Shown piece by piece: positions 8,447 through 17,784 of a stretch of 64,000 nucleotides of DNA; position 1 is the stretch's first letter, and each line of letters begins with the position of its first letter. Source of the DNA: Vibrio mangrovi (GTDB taxonomy: Bacteria > Pseudomonadota > Gammaproteobacteria > Enterobacterales > Vibrionaceae); assembly GCF_024346955.1 (NCBI RefSeq), contig NZ_AP024883.1, forward strand, positions 744,001 to 808,000, read 5' to 3'. The position numbers were made by a program, and so were the translations under genes. The notes beneath the pieces are model-generated. The model did no database searches. It was not told where the DNA came from and saw only the letters and a program-made list of their open reading frames with translations.

Positions 8447-9331
8447 ATGTATGAAAGTCGTAGGTTAGGACTTGCTTACCTGTCGCCCTATATTATCGGG
8501 CTACTGGTTTTTACTGCATTTCCCTTTGTATCGTCATTCCTGATGAGTTTTACCGATTATGATCTGATGACGTCTCCGGACTACGTCGGTATTGAAAATT
8601 ATCGGTATATGCTGACGGAAGATGACCTGTTCTGGAAATCCATGAGTGTTACATTCTTGTATGTTTTCCTGACGATTCCCGTGAAGCTGGCTTTTGCTTT
8701 ATTTATTGCATTTATCCTGAACTTTAAGCTCAGAGGAATTCGCTTCTTCAGAACTGCCTATTATATTCCTTCGATTCTGGGAAGTAGTATTGCAATTGCT
8801 GTTCTGTGGCGGGCACTGTTTGCCATTGACGGGGTGTTGAACGGGATGCTGGCGCTGGTTGGTATTGATGCAGTGAACTGGCTTGGTGAACCATCTTTTG
8901 CTCTTTTTTCAATCACATTACTCCGTGCCTGGCAATTTGGTTCGGCAATGGTGATCTTCCTGGCTGCCTTGCAGAATGTACCTCAGTCTCAGTATGAAGC
9001 TGCATTGATCGATGGTGCCAGTAAGTGGCAAATGTTTATCAAGGTGACAGTGCCGCTGATCACTCCGGTTATCTTCTTCAACTTCATCATGCAGACCACA
9101 CAGGCTTTCCAGGAATTTACCGCACCTTATGTCATTACGGGCGGCGGTCCGATGAAATCAACTTATCTTATCTCTCTGTATATCTATGAAACAGCCTTTA
9201 AGTTCTTTGATATGGGATACGGGAGTGCTCTGGCATGGGCGTTGTTCATTGTTGTTGCGATCTTCACATCAATCACATTCCGTTCTTCGAAATACTGGGT
9301 GTTCTATTCCGGTGATAAGGGAGGTAAATAA
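8447..9331 (+). CDS. togM: Oligogalacturonide ABC transporter permease TogM
   Basis: First inner-membrane permease of the TogMNAB importer, MalF-like, 294 residues with six hydrophobic segments. The cytoplasmic coupling motif of binding-protein-dependent permeases is visible as EAALIDGASKWQMF at about residues 183-196, where it contacts the ATPase. An AGAGGA ribosome site lies 14 bases ahead of the ATG. It is the first gene of an operon whose order (togM-togN-togA-togB-pelW) is that of Dickeya, with only 2 bp before togN. Expression is probably controlled by KdgR through the box at 8262-8280. Confidence 0.93.
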   Translation: MYESRRLGLAYLSPYIIGLLVFTAFPFVSSFLMSFTDYDLMTSPDYVGIENYRYMLTEDDLFWKSMSVTFLYVFLTIPVKLAFALFIAFILNFKLRGIRFFRTAYYIPSILGSSIAIAVLWRALFAIDGVLNGMLALVGIDAVNWLGEPSFALFSITLLRAWQFGSAMVIFLAALQNVPQSQYEAALIDGASKWQMFIKVTVPLITPVIFFNFIMQTTQAFQEFTAPYVITGGGPMKSTYLISLYIYETAFKFFDMGYGSALAWALFIVVAIFTSITFRSSKYWVFYSGDKGGK

Positions 9332-9333
9332 TC

Positions 9334-10245
9334 ATGACTTCAGTTATCAGTGTTTCTGCTGAACAGAAAAAAGATGAAGCCAGTTATCTGGAGAATGAGC
9401 GAACAATTCGCCGTGAAAAAATTAATGCCGCGATCCGCTATACCATTTTGATTATTGTGGGCGCAATGATGCTGTATCCCTTATTGTGGATGTTTTCTGC
9501 CGCAATGAAGCCCAATCATGAAATCTTCTCGTCCATGAATCTGATTCCGAGTGAGTGGAGTATGGAAGGTTTTATCAATGGCTGGAAGACCGGAACCGAG
9601 TTTACTTTTGGTCATTACATCATCAACACATTTGCTTATGTGTTGCCGAAAGTGTTTGTCACTGTAGTGTCATCAACAATTGTTGCTTATGGATTTGCCC
9701 GGTTTGATATTCCGTGGAAAAAATTCTGGTTTGCAACATTGATTGCCACCATTCTATTACCTCAGTCTGTTCTGCTGATCCCGCAGTACCTGATGTTCCG
9801 TGAGATGGGATTGCTTGATACTTATCTGCCACTTTATCTGCCATTTGCATTTGCAACACAGGGATTCTTCGTTTTCATGCTGATCCAGTTCTTGCGAGGC
9901 GTTCCGACCGATATGGAAGAAGCAGCGATGATCGATGGCTGTAACTCTTTTCAGGTGCTCTGGCATGTTGTCGTTCCGGTCATTAGGCCGGCAATTATCT
10001 CCGTGGCTCTATTCCAGTTCATGTGGTCGGTGAACGATTTCCTCGGTCCTCTGATTTACATCTCAAGTGTTGAAAAATATCCGATAGCTCTGGCATTGAA
10101 GATGTCGATTGATGTGACAGAAGGGGCTAAATGGAACGAAATTCTGGCTATGGCTTCTATCGCCATCATTCCTTCGATTCTGGTGTTCTTTATGTCACAG
10201 AAATATTTTGTTGAAGGCGTCACCAGCAGCGGTATTAAAGGTTAA
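9334..10245 (+). CDS. togN: Oligogalacturonide ABC transporter permease TogN
   Basis: Second permease of the TogMNAB importer, MalG-like, 303 residues. A hydrophilic N-terminus of about 35 residues precedes six membrane segments. The EAA-type loop reads EEAAMIDGCNSFQVLW in the C-terminal half. It begins 2 bp after togM ends (GGAGG ribosome site in the togM 3' end), so the two permeases are probably made together, as expected for a heterodimer. Confidence 0.93.
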   Translation: MTSVISVSAEQKKDEASYLENERTIRREKINAAIRYTILIIVGAMMLYPLLWMFSAAMKPNHEIFSSMNLIPSEWSMEGFINGWKTGTEFTFGHYIINTFAYVLPKVFVTVVSSTIVAYGFARFDIPWKKFWFATLIATILLPQSVLLIPQYLMFREMGLLDTYLPLYLPFAFATQGFFVFMLIQFLRGVPTDMEEAAMIDGCNSFQVLWHVVVPVIRPAIISVALFQFMWSVNDFLGPLIYISSVEKYPIALALKMSIDVTEGAKWNEILAMASIAIIPSILVFFMSQKYFVEGVTSSGIKG

Positions 10246-10264
10246 TTTTTGAGGAGTCATCACA

Positions 10265-11404
10265 ATGGCGGAAGTGAAATTTAAGAAGTTAGAGAAGGTT
10301 TATTCGAACGGTTTTAAAGCGGTTCATGGCGTCGACTTAACCATAAACGATGGTGAGTTTATGGTGATTGTCGGACCTTCAGGATGTGCGAAATCGACCA
10401 CGTTACGGATGCTGGCCGGGCTGGAAAATGTGACCGGCGGAGAGATTGTTATCGGCGGAAGGGTTGTGAACAATCTGGCACCGAAAGATCGCGGCATTGC
10501 GATGGTTTTCCAGAATTACGCGCTGTATCCGCATATGACGGTGCGGGAAAATCTGGGGTTTGGTCTGAAGCTGCAAAAACTACCCAAGCAGGAGATAGAC
10601 CAACGGGTTGAAGAAGCGGCCAATATTCTTGAAATTGAAGAGCTGCTCGATCGTCTGCCAAGACAGCTTTCCGGAGGTCAGGCTCAGCGTGTTGCCGTCG
10701 GACGGGCCATTGTGAAAAAACCGGATGTATTTTTATTTGATGAGCCGCTTTCAAATCTGGATGCAAAACTCCGGGCATCGATGCGGGTCCGGATTACCGA
10801 TTTGCACCGCCATCTGAAAAGTGGAAATAACCCTGCGACAGCTGTTTATGTCACCCATGATCAGACCGAAGCCATGACCATGGGCGACCGGATCTGTGTC
10901 ATGAAGCAGGGAGAAATCATGCAGGTCGATACCCCGGATGAACTTTATAACAATCCGGTCAATATGTTTGTTGCCGGGTTCATCGGTGCGCCGGAAATGA
11001 ATATGTGCGAAGTCATGATCTTTGAACAGGGCGATGACATGTTTATTCAACTGGAAGAGCAATCGTTGCGCCTGCCGAATCATAAGGCCGACTTCATCCG
11101 CAGAAATGGTTACCAGAATACCATGATGGGGATTCGCCCGGATAGTATCACTCTGGCACTGACTGAACCCGAAGCCCATCAGCAAACCATTATCGGTGAT
11201 GTGATCCGTATGGAAAACATGGGCCATGAAGTGTATGTCCACTTCCGCATCGGCCGGCAGGAATTTATCGCCCGGGTGCCGATCGATGATGTCCGGGATA
11301 AGCTCGATATGAAATTACAGACGGGTGTGACTTTTGTGGTCGACATGAATAAAGCTCACATCTTCGACAAGGAGACGGAAAAGAATATCTCAATACAACA
11401 ATAA
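10265..11404 (+). CDS. togA: Oligogalacturonide ABC transporter ATP-binding protein TogA
   Basis: ATPase that powers the TogMN permeases; MalK/UgpC-type, 379 residues. Walker A at about residues 38-46 reads GPSGCAKST: Ala occupies the place of the usual last Gly. The signature motif is LSGGQAQRVAVGRA, followed by Walker B (VFLFDEPLSNLD), the switch His (THDQTEAM) and a C-terminal OB-type regulatory domain of about 140 residues. It starts 19 bp after togN. The Walker A substitution may be normal for TogA proteins; I cannot check an alignment. Confidence 0.93.
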   Translation: MAEVKFKKLEKVYSNGFKAVHGVDLTINDGEFMVIVGPSGCAKSTTLRMLAGLENVTGGEIVIGGRVVNNLAPKDRGIAMVFQNYALYPHMTVRENLGFGLKLQKLPKQEIDQRVEEAANILEIEELLDRLPRQLSGGQAQRVAVGRAIVKKPDVFLFDEPLSNLDAKLRASMRVRITDLHRHLKSGNNPATAVYVTHDQTEAMTMGDRICVMKQGEIMQVDTPDELYNNPVNMFVAGFIGAPEMNMCEVMIFEQGDDMFIQLEEQSLRLPNHKADFIRRNGYQNTMMGIRPDSITLALTEPEAHQQTIIGDVIRMENMGHEVYVHFRIGRQEFIARVPIDDVRDKLDMKLQTGVTFVVDMNKAHIFDKETEKNISIQQ

Positions 11405-11446
11405 ATGAATTGGAGAACAACAATAAACTAATCTGGAGACAAATCC

Positions 11447-12727
11447 ATGAATAAAAAGGTACTGACTACACTGATTTCTGCCGTAATTGCAACCGCATCC
11501 ATGGCCGTACAGGCACAGACTGAATTGCGGATGTCGTGGTGGGGTGGGAACAACCGCCACCAGGCAACCCTTCAGGCTTTGGAAAAATTTCAGGAAAAAT
11601 ACCCGGACATTGAAGTTAAAGCTGAATATACCGGCTGGGATGGGCATTTATCCCGTTTGACAACCCAAATTGCCGGAAATACCGAGCCGGATGTCATGCA
11701 AACCAACTGGAACTGGATGCCGATTTTCTCCCGGGATGGGAAAGGTTTCTACGATATGAATGCTCAGGCTGATGCTTTGCATTTGTTTGATTTCCCCGGG
11801 TCGCTTGGTTTGACAACTATTGATGGGAAACTGAATGGATTGCCGGTGAGTATGACTTCCCGGGTGTTCTTCTACAACAAAGATATGTGGGCAAAAGCCG
11901 GTGTCAGTTACCCGAGATCATGGGATGAGTTGATGAAAGTCGGGCTGGCTTTCAAACAAAAACTCGGTGATGATTATTATCCGTTAGTGGTTGAGGCCCG
12001 GGATGTCTTTGCGATGAACCGATCTTATGTCATCCAGAAATATGGCAAAGATATCATCAATCATGACACCAATCTGATCAATTTCAATCAAGAGGAAATG
12101 GCGCAATTCTTCCAGCTTTATGTCGATCAGGTGAAGAACCATCTTTTCCCATCAACCAAAGAGTTTGCCTCCTATGGTAAGGGAAACATGTACGAGATGC
12201 GTCCGTGGATCGACGGCCGTTTTGGCGGACTCTATATGTGGGATACTGCGATAGGGAAATACTCAGCCAACCTCGCACCTCCGATGCAGTTGGAATTAGG
12301 GCCATACCCGATGCTTGATCATGCCACCGATTCAGGGCTACTTACCAGACCTTCGATGATGTTCTCTATCGGACGAAATACAAAACATCCGAAAGAAGCC
12401 GCGTTGCTAGTGGACTTTCTGCTCAATGATCCGGATGGAGTCAAAGCGATGGGACTAGCCCGTGGTATGCCGATCAGCCTCGCTGGATTCAAAATATTGC
12501 AGGATGCCGGTCAGGTCGATGATCAAAGTCTTGCGTATCAGGGCTTTCGTTTAGCTCAACAGTTGCCGAAGAAAATTATTCCGACACCATATACCGATAA
12601 TGCTCAGTTGCTTGAGCTGTTTGAAGAATCGATGCAACAACTGGATTATGGTCAGACTGATGTGAATGGTGCGGCGAAAGACTTCCTGCGCCGGGGGAAC
12701 CGGATTCTGAAGCGCATCGCAAAATAA
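11447..12727 (+). CDS. togB: Oligogalacturonide-binding periplasmic protein TogB
   Basis: Periplasmic solute-binding protein of the TogMNAB importer, 426 residues. A Sec signal peptide of 23 residues ends in VQAQ, followed by the extracellular solute-binding family 1 fold (TELRMSWWGG, AGNTEPDVMQTNW, NKDMWAKAG). In Dickeya it delivers oligogalacturonides and also serves chemotaxis to pectin. GGAG lies about 10 bases upstream of the ATG. A hairpin follows before pelW. Confidence 0.93.
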   Translation: MNKKVLTTLISAVIATASMAVQAQTELRMSWWGGNNRHQATLQALEKFQEKYPDIEVKAEYTGWDGHLSRLTTQIAGNTEPDVMQTNWNWMPIFSRDGKGFYDMNAQADALHLFDFPGSLGLTTIDGKLNGLPVSMTSRVFFYNKDMWAKAGVSYPRSWDELMKVGLAFKQKLGDDYYPLVVEARDVFAMNRSYVIQKYGKDIINHDTNLINFNQEEMAQFFQLYVDQVKNHLFPSTKEFASYGKGNMYEMRPWIDGRFGGLYMWDTAIGKYSANLAPPMQLELGPYPMLDHATDSGLLTRPSMMFSIGRNTKHPKEAALLVDFLLNDPDGVKAMGLARGMPISLAGFKILQDAGQVDDQSLAYQGFRLAQQLPKKIIPTPYTDNAQLLELFEESMQQLDYGQTDVNGAAKDFLRRGNRILKRIAK

Positions 12728-12756
12728 AATTCTTATCCTGGCAATGTTTATGTTCT

Positions 12757-12785
12757 GGCAAAGCACCTGTTGATGGGGCTTTGCC
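12757..12785 (+). terminator. hairpin between togB and pelW, possible attenuator
   Basis: GGCAAAGC at 12757-12764 pairs with GCTTTGCC at 12778-12785, with extra pairing possible toward the loop. The tail TGTTTTGC is only partly U-rich, so some transcripts may stop here or the togB mRNA may be stabilised. Confidence 0.5.
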
Positions 12786-12847
12786 TGTTTTGCTGTTAGG
12801 GCACTGTCTTATCAACGGCAATGTCTGTTCTGAATTGGAGAAATATC

Positions 12848-14518
12848 ATGTCTGAATTCCGAAGCTCCCGGCTCGCTATCGTGACACGCTTTTATCAACA
12901 GGCGCTGGCACTGGCTCATTCTGAGCATTCCCCGCTTCTGGCGGATGGGATTTGTGTGACTACCGGGGAACCGGTCTGCTGGACCTATCCGGATGGAAGA
13001 CGTGCTCCAATGAGCAATTTTGCCAGCCAGCAGAATCTGATGCGGGGACTGACAGCGATGAGTGTGGTGACCGGAGACGATAACTTCCGGCAGCAGGCAC
13101 AACAGATTGCCGCATATTTTCTTGATCATTATGTGGATGAAGAAAGTGGGTTGTTTCAATGGGGTGGGCATCTGTTTGTTCATCTGAATTCCGGGCATCC
13201 GGAAGGGCCGGAAAGTAAAGCCCGGGTACATGAGCTGAAGCATCATTTTCCCTATTATGATTTACTCCATCAGATTCGCCCGGAAGTGACGCAAAATTAT
13301 CTGAAAGGCTTCTGGGCTGCCCACGTTACGGATTGGGAAAAACTCGATTTGACCCGACATGGTGAATATGAGCAATCATTTCCACAAGATATTTTTCAGC
13401 GATATCGCCCTGAGGCGGTCGTTGATCCGTCCTTATGGCCTCAGCTACCTGAAACGGTTGGTCTGACTTTTGTGAATGCATCGACTGATTTGATTTATGC
13501 CGCGGTGCACTACTATCGCTACACCGGAGATCAGGATGCGCTGCAGTGGGCGAAACACCTGTATCGGCAGTTTGTGCTGGCTCGTCATCCTGAAACCGGT
13601 ATGCCGGTTTACCAGTTTTCTTCCCCAATGCAGCGGGAGCCGGTGCCGGATGATGATCGTTTGACTTATTCCTGGTTCGGTGACCGGGCCGCCCGCCAGT
13701 TTGGACCAGAATTTGGTGGTATTGCCCGGGAAGCTAATGTTTTGTTCCGGGATTGCTGGCCGCTCATTGTTGATAATCCGCTGGCAATGATGACTTGTGC
13801 ACAACAAGTTCAGGATCAGCAATGGCTGGACTGGGTTGCCGATGGACTGAAATCTTATTTCCGCTATGCCTGGGATGAAAAAGCCAATCAAATGATCCCG
13901 ATGTGGAATGATGGACAGGATATGACGGGATACACTTTTGTCCGGGATGGCTATTATGGAAACAAAGGAACAACGTTGTCCCGGTTGCCGGCAGATCCTG
14001 CTTATCTGTTACCGCTGGTGAAAGCTGCGCTTCTGACAAATGACACCGAGCTGTATGGGCTGGTTGCCCGTATGTTTGCCCGTTTCGGTTTAGGAGAAAT
14101 GGATGCGGCCACGCTGGTTCCTGTCCGTATTGCTACAGAAACTTCGTTTGCATCCGCATATCTGATTTTTGCTTTGCTTGAGTTAAACCAGCAGCATCCG
14201 TATCCGGACCTGTTACGTTTGGCTGATGTTGTGGCCGGGAATTTACTGGAACAGCATTATCATGCGGGCAGTGGACTGTTTATGGCGCATCCTCAGCATG
14301 ATAATGCCCGATTGGATGATCCGGTTCCATACGCACTACTGGCCATCGAAGCTGCATATCAGCAGAATTATGATCAAATTCCGCCACTGTTTTCTACGGG
14401 AGGATACTTACATGGAGAGCAGCGCATTGCCGGAGAAATTAAAGTTGTTTATGACCGGGATGTTATCTATAGCCAGCCTTATCCTGAGATGGCGATGTCG
14501 ACGGAGTCTGCATCGTGA
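12848..14518 (+). CDS. pelW: Cytoplasmic exopolygalacturonate disaccharide-lyase PelW (PL2)
   Basis: Releases unsaturated digalacturonate from imported short oligogalacturonides inside the cell; the products go to Ogl. The family PL2 protein of 556 residues has an (alpha/alpha) barrel-like sequence with conserved WTYPDGRRAPMSNFASQQNLMRGL near the N-terminus, FGGIAREANVLFRDCW in the middle, and many Trp/Tyr. There is no signal peptide, which fits the cytoplasmic PL2 subfamily (Dickeya PelW, Yersinia PL2B) rather than the secreted one. I start at 12848 (MSEFRSSRL) because GGAG precedes it; an ATG 27 bp upstream lacks a ribosome site. Its stop overlaps the GTG start of the MATE gene by 4 bp. Confidence 0.92.
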   Translation: MSEFRSSRLAIVTRFYQQALALAHSEHSPLLADGICVTTGEPVCWTYPDGRRAPMSNFASQQNLMRGLTAMSVVTGDDNFRQQAQQIAAYFLDHYVDEESGLFQWGGHLFVHLNSGHPEGPESKARVHELKHHFPYYDLLHQIRPEVTQNYLKGFWAAHVTDWEKLDLTRHGEYEQSFPQDIFQRYRPEAVVDPSLWPQLPETVGLTFVNASTDLIYAAVHYYRYTGDQDALQWAKHLYRQFVLARHPETGMPVYQFSSPMQREPVPDDDRLTYSWFGDRAARQFGPEFGGIAREANVLFRDCWPLIVDNPLAMMTCAQQVQDQQWLDWVADGLKSYFRYAWDEKANQMIPMWNDGQDMTGYTFVRDGYYGNKGTTLSRLPADPAYLLPLVKAALLTNDTELYGLVARMFARFGLGEMDAATLVPVRIATETSFASAYLIFALLELNQQHPYPDLLRLADVVAGNLLEQHYHAGSGLFMAHPQHDNARLDDPVPYALLAIEAAYQQNYDQIPPLFSTGGYLHGEQRIAGEIKVVYDRDVIYSQPYPEMAMSTESAS

Positions 14519-15951
14519 GTGAAACATCGTTATCTATGACTAAACCTGCGCCCCGGAGACGTTTCCGTTTCTGGTTAAGAGAGCGGCACTTGGTGTTGTT
14601 CAGGCGTGATATCTGGCCATTTGCCTGGCCTATTTTTATTGAACTTTCGTGTGTGGTTATGATGGGGATCATCAGCACTGTGCTGGTGAGCCGACTCGGT
14701 GCGGAAGAAACCGCAGCTGTTGGGATTACCGACAGTGTCACCTGGATCGTGATTTCAGTTCTGACTGCCATCGCACTTGGTGGTTCGGTTGTGATTGCTC
14801 AGGCTTTCGGGCGTTCGGATCGGGAGAAAGCGTTGGATTGTGCCAGTCAGGTTGTGACGTTAGGCGTTGTGATTAGTCTGGTTGCCTTGTTGATTATCCA
14901 CTTCTTTGTTTCCCCGATTTTATCGGTTGTTGCTTATGGAGCAGCAACTCAGGTTGTCGATTTCAGTGAGCTTTATCTCCGGCTGGTGGCATACAGTTAT
15001 CCGGCACTGGCAATCACGCTGGCAGGGAGTGGTGTATTACGGGCTATTGGGAACTCCCGCTTACCAGCGATTAGTAATATTATGATGAACCTACTGAATA
15101 TCTTGTTCAGTTATCCACTGATATATGGATTCAATGAGTTTTTCCCCGGCAGCTGGACAGGACTGGGACTGGTTGGAGCCGGAATCGGAATTATTGCAGC
15201 CAGATGGTCCGGAGCACTACTTATTCTGGTCTGTCTGGTCAGAAATACCACATTGAAAGTCCGGCTACGGCAATACTTTCGTCCATTCCAGCGGGAAACG
15301 ATGGTTGATATTCTGGCGGTCGGTATTCCGGCCAGTGTTGAGTCGTTAATGTTTAATCTGGGAAAACTGATCACGCAGATCATGGTTGCGGGGATGGGAA
15401 CTGTCGCTATGGCCGGGAATGTGGTGACATTTTCGGTGCTACTGTTATTGAATATTCCCGGTAACACGCTGGCGATGACTGCGACGGTTTTGATCGGCAA
15501 ACGTCTGGGGCAGCAGAAACCGAATGTGGCTTATCAGGAAATGAAGCTGATTTTCTGGATCGCAACTGTATTGCTGACACTTTTTGCATTAGTGATTGTT
15601 CCGGTCGCAGAAAATGTTGCCCGTTTTTATACCACTGATACTGCTGTGGTCGAGGTGGTGACTGAACTGTTGCTCATCAATGCACTGATGATTCCTATCT
15701 GGGCAGCATCTTTTGTGTTGCCTTCTGCATTTAAGGGAGCAAAAGACGCAACTTTCTGTATGTGGGTGGCGATTGCAAGTATGTGGGGTGGACGGATCAT
15801 TCTGGGATATATTCTTGGGATCACGTTGAATATGAATATCTATGGTATCTGGCTTGGTATGTATGCTGACTGGTGGGTGCGTGGGATCATCTATTTCTAT
15901 CGTATGATCACTAAACGTTGGTTATCAGTCTATTACCGGAAAAGCACCTGA
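14515..15951 (+). CDS. MATE-family efflux transporter, coupled to pelW
   Basis: Inner-membrane multidrug and toxic compound extrusion protein, 478 residues with about 12 hydrophobic segments in two similar halves, driven by sodium or protons. A positively charged N-terminus of about 35 residues precedes the first helix. It starts with GTG overlapping the pelW stop (GTGA), so it is translationally coupled to the lyase and belongs to the tog operon. The substrate is unknown; export of plant phenolics released with pectin, or of an acid intermediate, would suit the context, but this is speculation. The stop codon lies inside the terminator palindrome. Confidence 0.85.
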   Translation: MSETSLSMTKPAPRRRFRFWLRERHLVLFRRDIWPFAWPIFIELSCVVMMGIISTVLVSRLGAEETAAVGITDSVTWIVISVLTAIALGGSVVIAQAFGRSDREKALDCASQVVTLGVVISLVALLIIHFFVSPILSVVAYGAATQVVDFSELYLRLVAYSYPALAITLAGSGVLRAIGNSRLPAISNIMMNLLNILFSYPLIYGFNEFFPGSWTGLGLVGAGIGIIAARWSGALLILVCLVRNTTLKVRLRQYFRPFQRETMVDILAVGIPASVESLMFNLGKLITQIMVAGMGTVAMAGNVVTFSVLLLLNIPGNTLAMTATVLIGKRLGQQKPNVAYQEMKLIFWIATVLLTLFALVIVPVAENVARFYTTDTAVVEVVTELLLINALMIPIWAASFVLPSAFKGAKDATFCMWVAIASMWGGRIILGYILGITLNMNIYGIWLGMYADWWVRGIIYFYRMITKRWLSVYYRKST

Positions 15952-15972
15952 GATATCTCAGGTGCTTTGCTT
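15941..15972 (+). terminator. terminator of the tog operon overlapping the MATE stop codon
   Basis: A 28-base perfect palindrome at 15941-15968 (arm AAAGCACCTGAGAT) is followed by a weak U-rich tail. The TGA stop at 15949-15951 lies in the left arm, so a terminating ribosome would cover the stem. Confidence 0.75.
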
Positions 15973-16036
15973 ACCATAACCATTCAGATAATCAGATACT
16001 TTGTCAGAATGGTATTACTTTGATGGGGATGAGATA

Positions 16037-16660
16037 TCAACTGATGACCGTAGCAACTTCTTTGACAAGTGTAGCCAGCTCATCCCATTTTTCTTCATTG
16101 ATCAGTTTATTGGGAACCATCCAGGTTCCGCCACAGGCAAGCACGTTGGGAATATCCAGATAGCTTTTAACATTCTGAGGATTGACTCCGCCGGTTGGCA
16201 TAAAGCGAACCGGATAAACCGCAGACATTGCTTTGATCATTGCTGTGCCACCGGAAGGCTCGGCAGGGAAAAACTTCAGTGTTTTCAGCCCCATTTCCAT
16301 TGCCTGTTCAACCAGACTAGGGTTATTGATTCCCGGAACAATAGTAATTTGTCGTTGCTGGCAATATTTTACGGTTGTTGGGTTGAAGCCCGGACTGACA
16401 ATAAAGTCAGCTCCGGCAGCGATTGCAGCGTCAACCTGAGCTGTTGTCAGAACGGTTCCGGCACCAATTAACATTTCCGGGTAAGCTTCACGCATACTGG
16501 CAATGGCCTGAGCCGCTTGCTCTGTCCGGAAAGTGATTTCAGCACAGGGAAGGCCATTTTCTATGAGTACCTGAGCTAGTTTTACCGCTTTTTGTGCATC
16601 GTCTAGCGCGATAACCGGGACAACCCGGATCTCTTCTAACTGCTGTTCGAGTGTTTTCAT
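16037..16660 (-). CDS. eda: 2-dehydro-3-deoxy-6-phosphogluconate (KDPG) aldolase
   Basis: Splits KDPG to pyruvate and glyceraldehyde-3-phosphate, the last step of pectin breakdown. It has 207 residues, a class I aldolase TIM barrel. The Schiff-base Lys is at 129 in LKFFPAEPSGG and the catalytic Glu at 41 in CAEITFRT; the phosphate loop reads MPTGGVN. It lies 44 bp downstream of kdgK on the same strand. The genome may hold another copy for the Entner-Doudoroff route; that is outside this window. Confidence 0.95.
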   Translation of the reverse strand: MKTLEQQLEEIRVVPVIALDDAQKAVKLAQVLIENGLPCAEITFRTEQAAQAIASMREAYPEMLIGAGTVLTTAQVDAAIAAGADFIVSPGFNPTTVKYCQQRQITIVPGINNPSLVEQAMEMGLKTLKFFPAEPSGGTAMIKAMSAVYPVRFMPTGGVNPQNVKSYLDIPNVLACGGTWMVPNKLINEEKWDELATLVKEVATVIS

Positions 16661-16704
16661 CTTCTTTTCCTTGTTACAACAGATCTGGTGATCAACCAGT
16701 CATG

Positions 16705-17661
16705 TTAACTTTGACCCTCAATGACAGGATCTTCAATAACGGGCATATTTTGTCTGGGAATGATTGCTCCACGATGCTGAATCACTTGTCCGGCAACTTT
16801 ATGGGCTGTCCGGGCTGCTGATTCACATGTATTTCCCAAAAGACGGGCGGCGAGATATCCAGCGCTGAAAGAATCTCCGGCCGCAGTGGTATCGACAATC
16901 TGTTTGACTGGCGTTGGAGAAACATCCCACTGAGATGAACCCTGAATAACGATACAGGCATCTCCACCTTGTTTGATGATGATCTCTTTGACACCGAATT
17001 GGCGGGTTCGCTCTACAGTTTGGGAAACTTGTGTATCCCCCCAGAGTGCGGTTTCATCATCGAAAGTCAGAAACGCGAAATCTGTGATGGATAAGATTTG
17101 TGTGTACCAGTGCTGTGCTTCTGCGGTGCTGTGCCATAGTGCAGGGCGGAAATTATTATCAAATGCTATAGAGATTCCGTCCTGATGGCAGAGACGAAGA
17201 GATTCGAGCAAGGCTTCCCGGCAGTCCATCGGCAGAATGGCCAGACTAATGCCGCTGAGGTAAATTAAACCGTGGCGGGCAAGTCGGGCGGCAAGCTCTG
17301 CTGGCGTCTGATCCCGTAACCAGTATTTGGCGGCAGAGTCATTGCGCCAGTAGTAAAAACTTCGTTCGCCGTCTGCCGCGGTTTCTATGGCATAAATACC
17401 GGGTAACTTATCGGGTGAGCGGGAAACCATATCGGTACAAATACCTTCCTGCTGCCATGCCTGTAACATATCCTGGCTGAAGGGATCTTTGCCTAACCCT
17501 GTGACATAAGATGTGGTAATGCCTTGTGAGTGGGTCAGGCGTGAAAGATAGATAGCGGTGTTCAGTGTATCACCACCAAATCCCTGTTCGACCCCGTTGT
17601 CGGATCGTCTTAATTCAACCATGCATTCGCCAATAATGGCGACTTGAGTTATCGGCAACAT
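16705..17661 (-). CDS. kdgK: 2-keto-3-deoxygluconate kinase
   Basis: Phosphorylates KDG to KDPG with ATP; PfkB/ribokinase family, 318 residues. Visible motifs are the N-terminal GFGGDTLNTAIYLSRL (substrate Gly-Gly loop) and the C-terminal DTTAAGDSFSAGYLAARL, the anion hole and catalytic Asp region in the form found in KdgK. It forms an operon with eda. A KdgR-like box lies about 60 bp upstream (17718-17736). Confidence 0.95.
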   Translation of the reverse strand: MLPITQVAIIGECMVELRRSDNGVEQGFGGDTLNTAIYLSRLTHSQGITTSYVTGLGKDPFSQDMLQAWQQEGICTDMVSRSPDKLPGIYAIETAADGERSFYYWRNDSAAKYWLRDQTPAELAARLARHGLIYLSGISLAILPMDCREALLESLRLCHQDGISIAFDNNFRPALWHSTAEAQHWYTQILSITDFAFLTFDDETALWGDTQVSQTVERTRQFGVKEIIIKQGGDACIVIQGSSQWDVSPTPVKQIVDTTAAGDSFSAGYLAARLLGNTCESAARTAHKVAGQVIQHRGAIIPRQNMPVIEDPVIEGQS

Positions 17662-17717
17662 AAAAGCTCCTGAGTACAGCCGGATAGTCAGACTATTTTA
17701 TTTTCTGTTGCCAAAAA

Positions 17718-17736
17718 AATAAAACAATGGTTCATA
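17718..17736. promoter_or_regulatory. candidate KdgR operator upstream of kdgK-eda
   Basis: The minus strand reads TATGAACCATTGTTTTATT, matching the KdgR motif and closely resembling the box before the symporter-ogl operon. A TGTGA half-site for CRP lies next to it at 17740-17744. Confidence 0.65.
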
Positions 17737-17784
17737 AATTGTGATAAAGATCCTCGGTTCTTTGATTTTAAGCAAGGCTCGACA

